DNA of 64,000 bases, taken from positions 1 to 64,000 of the forward strand of contig CAWUHX010000070.1 of NCBI GenBank assembly GCA_963922205.1, in the 5' to 3' direction. This DNA comes from Romanomermis culicivorax (lineage: Eukaryota; Nematoda; Enoplea; Mermithida; Mermithidae). The notes below the pieces were generated by a model. That model saw nothing but the letters and a program-made list of their open reading frames with translations, was not told where the DNA came from and ran no database searches. The position numbers and the translations under genes were made by a program. Of the stretch, positions 12,765 through 27,000 are shown one piece after another. Positions within the stretch are counted from its first letter, which is position 1. The number at the start of each line of letters is the position of its first letter.

Positions 12765-13559
12765 AACTTTTTCCAATAAATTCTTTTGCTGTTTTTTTTT
12801 GTTTTTTTTGGCCGAAAAATCATCGATGTTTCGCTTATTTTCTAGGATTTTCGTGCCTCCTTTTTCGGTACGAAACCTTTTTGTATACATTAGATATGCA
12901 TAATAATAGTAATATCGCATGCTTTATCGCGTCTGTCCATCTCTTTCCTCGCAATTATATTCACATTGGGGTTCTTTTTGTACATATAAATGAGGCTACA
13001 GAAGGATTGGAGTCAGTAGTAATAGTATGAGTACCATTGGCCGATGTTGTACCAGTTATATTAGAAAGTCGGTTAGTTTTTCCTCGCCACTGTTTTGCTA
13101 GTGGGGAAACTTTGCGGTTTTCTTTTGTATGAACTAATTTGCATATTCTTCACGCGTTAATTTAGGAATTTTTTTGCGGGAGACCCTGTTTACGTTTATT
13201 TACGCTTGGTGCCACTGTTCCGATGCATGAGAAACAATGCGCTTGTTTGAACAGCACGTTTCCTTTTCACTGTTTGCATATTCTTGCTTGACTGTTTATT
13301 CAGTGATTCACAGACACTTGTTGATCTTTTGCAATTCGTGATTTATCTGAAAATGAAGATGTTCTTTTCAAAAGTCACTTTTACGGAAATTTCGTTCCTC
13401 TACTGAATCTACTCCCGAGTCATACTCTTAAGAAATTCTTAAATGCAGGATACGTTATGTCTTGCTTGTACATTCGAAGCTTGAGTATTTGCTCATTATG
13501 CCCACTTTTTACAGGAAATAAGATATGACATATTCATGTGAAAAATTGTACCCAAAGCA

Positions 13560-14815
13560 AGTGCTCCATCAGTTGATTTTATAGCAAGGAAATGAACTCA
13601 ATTGCAATATCTCATCAGTCACTTTCCTAGTTCATAACTTGTACAATTCTAGCTAATGTCGGCTAGAGAATTTTCTTCATTTTGTAAGATGATCGACATC
13701 AGCCTTGACTCAAAATCTTTGCGTCAAATCAGCTTAAAAAATCAAGTTTCATCCGTTTGTAGTCATGGAAAAAAGTAATTTTCTTCGCTAACTGTCAGCC
13801 CGCAATATGAGTTTCATGGAATGGGACTCTATGCTAATTTTTTCAATTCCGTAATTTCTTAATGAGCTTTAGTGAGACATGTTGAATCTTTCCTACAAGA
13901 TACGTTAGTTTTTCAAGAAGAACGTGATCAAGAATGCGATTCTCGTTTGGAGACTATGCTTTCACGCCTGATTTTCACATCATGACATTCAATTGTTTGA
14001 ATGGTCTGTAACTTTGCCAAATTCTCTCCTTTCATACAAAATCTTACTGCACAGCCCTTGGACTTGAATTCAAAATATTCTAGAATATCAGCTTAGGTTT
14101 AAAATCAAGAAGTACATTTAGTCTATTCAGAATGCCAGTCTTGGTTCAAGATTTAAAGATCTATTTTATATTGAATTACACAAAAATTTAAGTTTCACCT
14201 GTTAGAAGTATGCAAAAATTGTTATTGGTAACTGGCAGATCTCACTACGAGTATCATGAAACAGTATTCCAGGCCAGTCTCGTCAACTCTATACTCCCTA
14301 CTGAACCTTACTAGTATCTTTTGATTCTTGAGCTTCTCCATAAGATATATGAGTTGCTTGGGGAAGAACATGATTGAGAATGTCTTTTTCGTTTTTAGAA
14401 TTGTTTAACTGCTGACACTAAATTGTGTGATTGATCTGGCTTCCTTGTCAAAGTCCTCTTTTTTGATATTGAATCCTGCAATCATGCTAGCATATTCTAT
14501 ATTCTAGAATATCAACTTTGCTTCGTAATTAGAAGATCTACTTTCATCTGTTTGTGGCCATGAATAGTTTTTCTTGGTAACTGGTGAAACTCGAAAAATA
14601 TCTTTTGCTGTCATTCAGGGTGAATTTTCTGAATTCAATATTTTCTTCTGAACCCCACCAGTTTCTCTGTTGACTCTTGAACTTTCCTTGTAAGAGTTGT
14701 TTGAGGAAGAATGTCATCAAGAATGTGATTCTGGTTTGAAGAATTTTCCCATTGCTGATCTTCACATCGAATTTTGTTGCCAATGCTATTTTTTCATATT
14801 AAATCATGCTAAACT
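13560..14815 (+). repeat. ~400-bp tandem repeat, three diverged copies
   Basis: Three equivalent landmarks, AAGAACGTGATCAAGAATGC near 13918, AAGAACATGATTGAGAATG near 14363 and AAGAATGTCATCAAGAATGT near 14706, are spaced about 440 and 350 bp apart. Each is preceded by a CTTGARCTTTCC..AAGA block. TTCTAGAATATCA is shared between 14078 and 14503. The array stops less than 100 bp before the first recognisable unc-5 exon. Confidence 0.7.
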
Positions 14816-14888
14816 GTACATAATCCAAAAATTTATTTCAAGCATTTATCAAATTTTAAAAAATTTATATATATTTTCGTCCATTCCC

Positions 14889-15029
14889 ATGTCCACAACC
14901 GTCGAAGGTCGTCGACCTTTGATGCTCAAAGGTCCCGTGGACGCGTTCATCGTCCGCAATCACCCGGCGTCGTTGAGCTGCCGATTTATGTATACAGAAC
15001 GGATTAGTTTCAAGTGCAACGACGAATGG
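14889..15029 (+). CDS. unc-5: unc-5 exon 1: first half of Ig1
   Basis: Encodes GPVDAFIVRNHPASLSC and FKCNDEW, the UNC5 hallmark start of Ig1, including the extra cysteine (FKCN) that gives UNC5 Ig1 its second disulfide. The donor is TGG|GTGAGT, phase 0. The 5' boundary is uncertain. The frame stays open to the ATG at 14889, but possible acceptors lie at 14842 (TTTCAAG) and 14907 (CGAAG). Since UNC5 needs a signal peptide, an upstream exon is expected. Confidence 0.88.
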
Positions 15030-18000
15030 GTGAGTTTTTGTTTTGTTGAGCATGAAAGAAAGGAAGGTAAACAAACTGCATCATCGAGAACGATTATTTG
15101 TTCGGCTTACTGTAATCCGATCCGATCTCCCGGTGGCCTTCACCAATTCCCAAAATTCCGGACACTCGAAAAAACGGGGAATGACCGGATTACTGTAGAA
15201 AAAAATCGCCCAACCGGAACGTAGTACCTGCGCTTTTTGAGCACGTTTTAATTGAGAGCTCCAGCAATTAAGGCCACTACTACATGACAGATGCTGACAG
15301 GGTGTATGTAGAATAGAATAGACAAAAGATTATAGAAACACGAAAAAATAATTGTTTGCGTTTCTGTTAGATATAAGTGGTTAACAAGAAGAGAAAACCC
15401 GTGTCATATGGTAACAAATTACGTAATGGACAATTATGAAAATTAAGGGTCAGGCGCCGCGGTTAAGTGGAGCAGCTTCGAAGATCTGTTAAGTTTATGT
15501 TGGAAAAGGAGGGATTTAGGGCAAGTCGCACACCAGATTTCCAATTTTCGAAGACATACCATGTGAACAATTTTTGGAAAGTTAAGTTTTCTTGGGCACA
15601 ATAAACTTTTACTAAAATAGAAGACTGTCGGATCTCAAGAACGTGGAAAGGTTTTGAAGCATCAAACAATATCCAGTTTTTGGCATTCTGGGTCGAATTT
15701 GTCGTCACGTTGTGAAAAAATCTATGACTGTGAAAAGTCAATAAAGTGCAGACGTAATTCCGTGATCAATGTCGCATAAACACAACGGACAGTTCCACAT
15801 GAGCATGGTGTTTCGCAACATTTTCGACCATCAGAATTTTGGAGTAAAAATTTTTGACCAATAGAATATTAATGCTTTCAACAACTATGAACATTCAGGT
15901 TCAATAATTTATCTTAAAATTTCGCTACAAAGAGCATCAATCTATAGACCTCTTTGAGATTTATCCAAAAAATACTATCTATTTCTATTTTTGATCGAAT
16001 TTTACTGATTTCACAGATTTTTTATAGTAAACTCAAAAATAATTTTTTATGAATATCAAAGTTCGATCATTTAGGCATCCTGTTTCAAGTTAAATCCCGA
16101 TTCTTTTGCAAAAATCGATAAATTTACGCCAAAAAATATTGCTTAAACTACTGTTCTTTTTTGATGGATCTAGGAAGAGCACAGTTCAAAATAATCTCTT
16201 GTGGTGCACATGGGAATCAAACATAAAATCATCAATTTTTCATGAATGTCTACGTTCAAGCCTCGGCACACCCTTTTTCAGATTAATTTCTGATTTTGCT
16301 GTGAGGAAAATTAAATTAGGTATGAGATTGATCGATATTTCTAAAAAAACTACTTGAATTACAATATCTCCAGTTTTGATAGAATTATGAGATGTTAAAG
16401 TTGAAACTGACCTCCCTCAGTGCAAATATGGGTCAGTTACTGATTTCGAGTTGTCTCAGGTTAAATTATGGTTTTGCTGCAGAAAATATCTAATTGGATA
16501 TCAATCGATAGGTATCTTTATGATACGATCAAAAATACTGCTTAAATTAGTTAAATCAGGAAAATAAATACCTTATTGGAATTCCTCGGTTCAAGCACTG
16601 AGGTAAATTTTAGTTTTGTTGCATAGATCAAATTGGGTATCAGACGATAGGTCTTTCCGAGGTATACCTAAAAATACTGCCTAAATTACTGTGTATCTTC
16701 AATTGTAAAAAAACTACGAAAATTTCAGGTTCAAAATGATCACTTTCTCAGTACACGTGAATAAACTACTGTTTTAACAGGTTTTCGATAGCAACCACGA
16801 AAATAAGCAAGGTATAGACGAAAAAACGGGCGCCGTTTATTTGGAGACGCGGATTTTGGTTCATAAACGAGAAGTTGAACAATATTTCGGTTCTAATGGA
16901 TTTACGTGCGAATGTTACGCCTATAGTTCCTCCGGTCAAGGCCAAGGTCCATCGTCGTCGTCGTCGTCGTTCGGCAACGGGGCCGGTCAGAAGAACAATT
17001 GGGCCAAAAGCGAACCGGCCACGATCAAGATTGCTCGTAAGTTTTCCGTTTTTGATCCTGGGAATATACTCGAATTGGAAGTTCACGAACATGAAACAGT
17101 GATTTTACTCTCGTCAGAGCAGATCCTGGAGTCGAAAACTTGTACAAGTCATGAGAACATTGAGATTTTTCGAATGATGTCGAAGTCATCGTATTTGAGC
17201 TCAAAGCCGCTTTTAAATGATCACTTTTGCTATTCAGATCAGAAACTTACTAAAAAAGTGAAAAATATGGGTTCGAAAATTCAAATATCTTTATAACTAG
17301 ATGTTTTTCGAATTTAATTTCATGCGACCGTGAAATATCAGTTGAAATTTGCTCAATAAATGGTGCTATCAAAATTGCTCATATCAGAAAATTACTGGAA
17401 AAGTTCTTTTTCGTAGAATAGACGTTTTCTCAAATATTTAAGCACTGTAGAAAGTGAACATTCTGCATCTTTGATGAAGCAAATTAACTATCTTTAGACT
17501 GAACTCGATCAGATCTGTCGAACGACGTGAAAATCACAAAATTTGAACTGAAATTTTCTGGACACATGGATAAATGAGTTTGAGGAGCATAAATTGAGGA
17601 AAAATGAGAGTTGTAACTAACTGATCTTTGGTATGTCGAAGAAATAAAAAATTGTTGAATTTCAGTTGAAACTTGTTAGTTGGATATGGTTCCTTGTATC
17701 AAAAATGTCCTTCCTCCAAGTATATTGGATAAACAATTTGATCTGTGTTACAAGAAATGACTTTGTCAAAACTTTTAATTTGGTTAATTCGTAGGAACTA
17801 TTCCTGTGTACTTGATCTCTGCATGGTTTGCGAGTCATTCTATTATTTTTATAACGTGATCCCTTTTCGTTCATCGAGAGCACCTTCAATGTCCATATGA
17901 TTCTTCATAATATGAATACTTAAAATTCCTCAATGCTTGCTTATATTTCGAGGAACTGTACAGAATCAAGCTGAAAAAGTCCAGACTCTCAAAGAATCTA

Positions 18001-21000
18001 CGTTTAGATCTTAAGTCCAGCATTCTTCTTCATTTATTTACTTTTTTTTGGAACTCCATCAATACAACTAGTCTTTTATCGTTTATGCAAATTTTTCATG
18101 CCCCAACGAGTTGAACAACAGTATAATATATATATCTCCCGTCTCCCGTTTTCAGATCTTTCCTCTTAGTAACTTAATAACGGCGTTTTGCGCTTGATCT
18201 GGCTAGTCGCGTTCTGTGATTCGGTTATCTTTTCTACAGTAAACCTGCTGGCATTGCTTACAAGATTATGGTGATTCTACGAGCTATAGCTAAAACGTGA
18301 TAGCTAATTCGGAAGACGGGAAATGAATAACTTAAGCAAATCTCATCCGTGTATATATATTGCAAGCTTAGCCAGCCAATCTGGCTAATTTAGGAAAGAT
18401 CATGTAATCTTTATCCTATTCATTAAAAACCATTGGACTATGCATTTTGGGACACTTGAGTTGCTTACTACTGGCTGAAAATCAATTTTTCTTGTAGCGT
18501 ATGATAAGAATGCATGAATAAATTCCGAGGAAGCAAGAAAAATGAACAAAACATAGAAAAGATGAATCTATAATCTGATAGGCATGCTTTTAAATTTAAG
18601 TGATATGAAAAAGACAATGTGAATCAATGTATCTCATAAATCTGAGTTCATAAAGAATCTGAAACGCTTGACGGAAACGTATGGAATTTCTTATAATAAA
18701 ACTTAATTGATAATTCTGCAGATTTTGACTCTCAGATGTTACAGCAGTAGAAAAATAATCTAATCACAGCTACTCATCTGAAAGTATAGATTGGGAGGCG
18801 TAATACGCACCATTTTGATCAGAATTTAATTTTATATTCAACGGTTTAAATTTGATTTCGCTAATTTAAGTTTAAAGTTCTCATCTTTACTTTTTCTGAA
18901 AGTATTTTTCCGCAAAAATGTCGTGTAAATTTTTCTAAATGATACTTTTCCTTCTCCAGCTCTCTTCGTGTAGTTTTCGACGTCTAATTTGTAAGAATCG
19001 TCAAATAACACCAACTTATTAATCGAAACGAGAATGACGAAGCACGCTTTAAAGAAAGTGAAAATTTAATGAAATCTATACCGTTTGATAGAGTGATTTA
19101 GAATAGAATGCAAGAGATTTCATTAAAATTAATGCACTTGATCAAAAGTCATTTAAAAGTTTCAAGTGCTTTTTGAGCTACATTGATCAGTGCTTCCAGC
19201 GACTGGTTACAGACCCGAGTTATGGTCTGTCTTTTAAAGAGTAATTGTAAATGATAAAAATTAGTACTCTCTTTGAAATGGTTCACGCTAAATTTAACTG
19301 TAGCATTATTCACTCAAAGGTAGTCAAGTATGTTAAAAAAATTTCCAGTACCATAGGAAATGAGGTTTAGTAGAAAACCGTTAATAGTACTTGCTTTCCA
19401 ATATCATTATTTAGAGAAACAGACTGCATCCTGTTCTCGATTTTAAAATGTGAAATAACTTTCCAAAAATCTTTCTTGGCGCCTGTCCTTTAAGCACCAC
19501 TTTATGCTCATGTAGCCCCATTTCGGAGGATACTGTAACTTTCATTTCGAACCACTACTTTTTGTCTTTCTCCAGAAGTTCATTCTTCACAGACCATTTG
19601 TTCTAATTTATCACGTCTAAAACTAATAATATACTTGTTAACATGTTGTCCGGGGACGAGAAGACGAGGAAAACAATCCCTCAAAAATTTTGACGCGCCG
19701 CGCCAAGACTCCGGGCGCTGGATGCCCGGCCCGGGTTCCTTTTGTCTTGGCGGCTATCGTCATTCTAGTACTCAAAGAAAAAGAAGAGAAAACGACGTCT
19801 TTTTTGTCACTGCCTGCGTCCTTGGCACTTTGTGATTTATGGGTTACTCCGCGCAAACCCTGTTTATATATGTGTGTGCGTGTGTTTATATGGAAAATGA
19901 GTTCATTAGCCCATTATGAAAAAGATGCCCGACTGGCGGAACCCGCGCATTTGGCACGGCGTTTTCCCACACATCATTGATGACTATCTGAAGAAGTGAA
20001 AAAAAAATTTTTTTTGAAGTAAAGGTCGTTCTTTCGGTGTGAAAACTGGTCACGTGACGTGTCTCAGTAATTATCGTAACGAACAGAAATATGCAAATTG
20101 AGTTTCACATGTGCATTGTTTCCCCGACTTGTGAATTAGTTAGCGTGTTCACAAACTCTCATGAAAATAATGGTTGCTTCGATAAAGACATATTGCATCA
20201 GTTTCAGTATGGAAACTCAGTTGTGCAAACTGTAAATTTGAGCCGAATACCAAATTAAGTTTCTTAAGAGCACTGTTCCTTTGGCACATGAATGCATGAT
20301 AATTAACTCAACTTATATCTGCAGTCTATATCTATACTATACAAATGACACACGAATTTAGTAAATTTGAGGGTCAAAATTGTCAGCTTTAACGAAATTT
20401 TGTTATAATAACTTCATGGGTCGAATGAGTCAGGATCCTACGAATGAATCCTGTTTATCAACTGACTGACTTGGTTATATTTGGCTTTGTTGGATGAGCT
20501 TCAACACTGCAACTGCGACTTTTACTGATCAAGTTATGAAAATTAGATTTTATAGGTGCACTATTTGCCCATTACATAGATTTAGTGAATGTTCCTATAA
20601 GTCCAATGATTAGTAATTTCCATGTAATATTGCTACAGTAAATTCTCCTGTAATTCATGATCCTAAGAATCGCCCCAGTTCGAGCATCAAAACTGAGTCA
20701 TGCTAACGACACTTCGTGCTGAGATATCATTCAAAATACGTAAATATAGTTCCACAAGTGCGCTGTTTCATTCTGACATGAATTTAGTAACTGTTCACAA
20801 GTCAATTGCGAAGTTTTGGACATCTTACATTAATAATGATTTATTAAAATTCGAAAAGTGTGTTACTTTCGTAAAATATTGCTAAACAGTAACTTGGTAT
20901 GCTGAGTAATTCATTATATTATATGAATTCTTGCTGTTGATAACAATTGAGTTCAAGACTCTAACTCCGAGAAAAAAAGTTTTCAAAGGAGGTTTGATAT

Positions 21001-24000
21001 TACTTATTTTTTTCCCCAATATCTAAATGAAGTTTCAAGCTTATGCTGCTTTCTTGCCCGATGAATATCTGCAGCAAGAAAATTTTCATAGTTCACAACT
21101 CACAAGAGTGTTGAAGAAGAATTACATTAGTCAACAATTGACGACTTAATTTTGATCTGAGTCTAAAACTGCGAATTGTAAAAGCTCGGAGATCAGGAAT
21201 TGTGTGAGATGACTTCCTGATTCCAGCGGAAAAACAAAGAATTTTATTCTAATCAAGTATCAAAAATGTACAGTAATTTCCTGAAATATGTAACAATCAA
21301 GTCTCATAACCAAACTTGATTTTTGTTTGAAATAAAGAAGCCAAAATAATGCAAGTATTTTGTCTTTAAGTGGTTAAAATGTTGAAAATACTGTTGTCCC
21401 AGATTCAAAGTCAAATTTTTTCACTAATGTGAAAACTTCATTTTATTTTTGAAACGGAAAATCAAGTGTCGAGGATTAATTATAGTTACTATATTTCTAT
21501 TTCGAAGTCATACGAGATTTTCACGTTTCGATTTGATTTTCTGATATGCAAATTTTGTATGAATTATGTAGTTAGTTCATCACATTTAGAAAACTTCATC
21601 AAAAATTTAAGATCAATCTGCCTGCGAAGAGCAGATGCACGGCATGTCTCCTTGTGGTCCCATCACCCGTCTATTTCTCTAATCCAAAAATTGGTTTGAT
21701 TAATGACCTCTAAATTTTAAAATTTTAGAATTACCATTTTTGGACATCACCTCCGTTGGGAATATTTTTTTCGACCAGTCAAGATGATGTTGCACCTAAA
21801 TAATTTTGTCACATAATTAACGACCGGGCGGTTCAATTTGGGATGCCCGTCGTTGGAAATTTTGGGCGTACAGAATCTTCTACAGTAACAACAATACAAC
21901 CATAATTATTAATTCGGTTAAGGCTCTTGTTCATTAATGCTTAATTTATGGAATGACCCACCGAAGCTGAAATCATTAGCGGAGCGAGTGGGCCAAAACC
22001 AATTTGAAAATATTGTCTTACTGTAGGTCACGTGCGCGCTGTACAAATAAATAATAGTCTACTAGAATCGCCATTTTTTGAGACTATAGATTTCGGATAC
22101 TTGAGATGTGGCGGATCTAACAAGAGAAGTGAAATTGGATATGCAGTAAACATAATGGATCTGAAACCACTGATTGCGTGCACATGGATTTTTCTAATGT
22201 TAATACCATGTCAGCAATGATTCATGCAAGAGAATGGATAGTCAATGTTTCATGACACAAGAATTTTGTCATTTTTCTTTATCTGAAACTTTGATTTTTC
22301 TCATAAATTTCCATTAGCTTCCTGATTATAAATCTACTGGCGTTTTTCATGAATGACATGCAAGCATTGCAGCTCAAATTTGGTGGCTGAGGATTACCAG
22401 AAAAACTAAAAAGAAAACCAAGCTTCGAAGTTTTAATAATGTTTAATTTATTGACTTTAAGATGATTTCACATATCATACAGAGAAAAATTACAAGAATT
22501 ACACCGATGCTTTGTGCTCACGCATGTTTCTAAAATTATACTTGTTGATCAAATAATCAAAAATATAGTATTTCTCGCTGAATAGGCTTTTCATAAATCG
22601 TAGTTGTAGTGAAATTGGATATGCATATGCCGAACATAGTGAATTTATGTGAATAACATGCCAATTATGATTGTAGAATTTTCTGTTCATTGGATAGTCA
22701 ATTTTATATTGGTAAAAGTATCAGAACTAGTTGAAGTAAATTCCTGATCAGACTTGCTGTTAATTTGAAACTTCTGGACTGCTAGTTTAGTGGAAATGAG
22801 ACTTGCACTCAGATGATTAGTTTCTCATAGTCAAAAATAATTATTAGGAATTCAGGTCCAATTTCAGAACTAAACACTACAGTAAAAAAACAAGACTAGA
22901 AACTACTAGAACTGCTCTCACATGTAAATTGAATACAGGTTGTGCTTTGCTTCCAACCTCAACTTCTATTTGTTGATCCGACGATCAAAAAGTACAGTAT
23001 GTTTTACAAAACGTGCTTTCATCATGAATCATAGTCATGGCTCACCTAAATAAAGCTTCGAATTACAAATTTTTATCGTTCTTATCTAATATTTTGGAGT
23101 ATAATCCATTTATTTTTCGAATAAGCTTATATTTTCCAATTTTCGCCAAACATGATAGGCCATGCTGTATGTTGTACATATTTTTGATCCTTTGATAAAA
23201 ACGAAAATGGCAATCTGTTACTGTTTCTCTATAAATAGCCTAAAGCATCATATTTCGCTTACTGTTACATAACAAGCTAATTTGAATATAAACAAAGAAT
23301 GTATATTGCGCTGCTTTTAAACTACAGTAATATAGTACAAAATATTGTTCGACGTTGATTACTTGTTGTGTGCATGTAGATCGCTTGAAATTTTCATGAG
23401 CAAGCGGCATTTATTCTCAGTTCTAAATGGAACGTTTTGCGTCAAATTTGATCTTGATAAGATTTATTTTCATACAAGATTTAAAAGATAGATAATAAAG
23501 CCTCTATGTTCAAGGAAAATGATTCATGGAACATTTATTTTATTAGTAGATATTTACCCTAGAAACAATGCACAAAATACGGAGTTTGATCCGGCCAATG
23601 ATGTCCAAATTATAAAAAATTTGCCCAGTGAATCAGATCTCTTTTGTAACCTTACTCTGTCGGTATCAAAAAAATGAGATAGATTCACCTAAACTTGGAA
23701 ATAGTACAGCATTGATGTTTTTGAGTAGGCGTCAATAAGATCTGTCGATAAATGTATAATTTACATTTTGTCTCAGATTTAAAATCGAAATGTCATGACA
23801 AGATATACAATAAAGGACGTCTAGTGGTCAAAAATCACTTTTTCTAATAGTCCAGCTCGACTCCCGAAAAAGTTTTTACTCATCCTAAAACTTCTGCACA
23901 GATTCCAACCACGAAGCGACGTTTGACTCCAAATAGAGGATATGAGAGGTCAAAATTCAAAAATTTTTAGTTATAGAAACTCACGATAGACATAATTTAC

Positions 24001-27000
24001 AAGGATCTATTGTACAAAGGTTCTCGAGGAGTCGAAAATCGTTCCACGAGGAGCAGTGGATAAGATTTTATTGATGAGAAAGATATGCGCATCTTGAAAT
24101 AGGTTTTTTCGTAGGTTCTTTGAGCGTCAATATGGAAACAATAGTTCAAAATACTCATGGGTTGACCTTTTTCTGGAACCATATTTGATACTTTAGTCAT
24201 AAAGTTTACAGCTGCATATAGCATTTTCAACGAAATTGACTTTTGATCAGTAATAACAAAAATCACATGAGGTCAGATCTGACTGTAGTGTACACTGAGT
24301 GGATCAATAAGTGCAGTCAAGCTTCGAATCAGCTATACAATCAATGCTTGAAGTTGTGCATAAAATGTCACAACGACTTTTTTGGGTGCAACTCTCTGAC
24401 TTTACTGATGTACTAAACTGATCGACTGATTTGCAGTCAAACTTAATGCTACCACCAGCCAGTTATGGTATTTTTTTATTCCAGGGGATTGATATCACAA
24501 GTTCTAATTGCTGTACGAAAACAACGATCATTTTTCGTGAAACGGTTTTTAATAAGCATAATTTTCGTTGAATATTCGGACACTCAAAACGGGCATCAAA
24601 ATTTTGTTCTGGGATCAATCTGGACTATGTGATTCGTTCCCAGTAATTCTTTAGACAAATAGAGTGATTCCCTGTTGAAATTTTTAACCTAAAATTGATT
24701 CCACTTTCGAGCTCTTTGTCTTGATGCATTAACAAAAAATGAAGAATCCGATGATTCTAAAGATTGTAGTCAAGTTAAAAAGATCAGCAATCAACAGGTA
24801 CCAACTAAAATTTTTCCCTGATACTGTAATCTCGTTTTCGCGACATAAAATCATTATGGTAGATCAAGAACTGAAAATGAGGCTATAACTGTTCCATTTG
24901 TTTTTCCTGCCAAAACGCAATAAGTTGGCTATCAATCGACAGATCTCGTTAAGATCTACTCAAAAACAGGTTTTAAAATTGTGTAGCTCCATTTTCAACA
25001 GAGTTACAAGTGAGTAAAGTTTTTTCGATCTCCCTTGATTTTCCTTGCTCAGCTCTAACCCACATTCAAACAACAACTTCCTTTTTAGACTTGAAAAAAC
25101 ATTTCGACAGAGAACCGGTCGCTGATCGACAACCCCTCGGCGGCGCCGTGCACATACCTTGTTTGCCTCCCGAAGGCGAACCGAGACCGGAAGTAAAAAC
25201 TATTCAAAATACCCTACTTTTTAACGTTTTCGTATCATTACCAATTTTTAAAGGTTTTTTGGCTAAAAAATGACCGCGAAATCGAATCGAAAAGTGACCC
25301 GAACGTCATTATAGCCCACGACGGCGCCTTGATCATCGCCGTGGCCCGGTTAAGCGATTCGGGGAATTATACTTGCGGCGCCCGGAATGTGGCCGCCCAA
25401 AGGCTAAGCCACGCCGTTCCTGTAACCATTTATGGTGAGCAGAAAGGGAGCAATGTAGGAATGATATTCTGAAATTTGTTTTACTGTAAACTTTTCGATC
25501 ACTGTACTTACTTATCAATTTCATTTTTGGACATTTCTTCACACACTCTCTCATTTCAGTCGACGGCGGCTGGTCCGAATGGACGCATTGGACCGGTTCG
25601 TGCCCTTCCACTTGCTCCGAATACGACCACTACGCCAACGTCCGCAAATCGCTACGACGTCAACGCTACCGCCAATGCATCCGGCCGGCGCCGATCAACG
25701 GCGGCCGTTCGTGTCAAGGCCAAAGCGAACAAGCTAAAGACTGTGATATCGTCTGTTCGATCGACGGTCAATGGACCGACTGGTCGGCGTGGAGTTTGTG
25801 CGAACGTTTGTCGCCGACGACATGGCGGCACATGCAACCCGGTTCGCTAGGCGCCGCGGCGGCGGCGCAGCCGTCCGATTCGGCGTCGTGCCAGCGGGTC
25901 AGAAGACGCCGGTGCGACGCTTTGACTGCCGTGGCGGATAGTAGCAACGAATTGGGCTACGCTCCGGCGACCAAAACGCCGGTGTCGTGTTATGGTAGAG
26001 AGGCCTTGGAGTTGAAGAATTGTACGGACGACGCCCTTTGTCATTTACCCGGTGAGAAAAAGTCAATCAGAAAAATATTCTACAGTATCCAATACAGTAA
26101 AAAGAAAAGTAAAAAACCTGCCCAAATCATACGCCGTTCATTTTGAAATTATCGATGCAACGATTGCATGATTTTCAGCTTTTCGGCATCGATTTTGAAG
26201 CTCTACTCGGTTCAATTATTGCCTACTGAATGAAGGATTCTGTGATAGATAAAATGCAAAAAACTAAATCTATTTAACCACAGTAAAACAGAATTTATTG
26301 ACGAAAACTCGAAAGCCCTTTTTTCTACTAAATAAGCAGGTTCTTGGCCAAAAAGACGGTGGAAAATATCACTTTAAACATGATAGTCACACCAAATTTA
26401 CACTGCTCGATAGAAAATCGGGTTGTATCCCTATTCCTCGAACGTCCCCTTTCCTCGAAAGTCCCGATTTTTCTGAAGCCCAGATTCATCGAGAAGTGGA
26501 TTAATTTCCCGATTCCTCGAAACATGCTTTAGTGCATCATGAATTTGCCTTCCCGATTCCTCCAAATTCCTGATTCCTCGAAAAAAAGATGAAATTTATG
26601 GTTTATCGAACAATGGTGCATCATAAGTCCCAGTTCATCGAAAGTGCATATACAAACAGATGGATTTTCTTGAAACATCTGTAAATTTGATCGTGAATAC
26701 TATAATTTCGAAATTACCATATCTGGATGATATGAAGACTCGACAGCATTGAGAGATTTTTTGTTGATGGCCATTCATGCACATTTCTGATCAGTTTTGG
26801 AGTGCTCTACTTTGATGCTCAGGCTTAGGCTTAGGCGACCATGGTAACTCTATGTCGTGGGAACCTTCACGTTACAAAATGTTAATTCTAAACCTGCGCA
26901 TTTATTATTTTCGAAGAAACGGGATGTTTTGAAAAAAAAATTTCGAGGAATCGGGACTTTCACGAAAACGGGACTTTGTAGATAAAATCTTAAGCACTAT

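Noticed and set aside
12980-13110. TATAAA-like core promoter (CATATAAATG) with downstream ATG at 13027
   Set aside because: A single TATA-like word in AT-rich DNA with no coding exon attached; the short frame lacks a leader.
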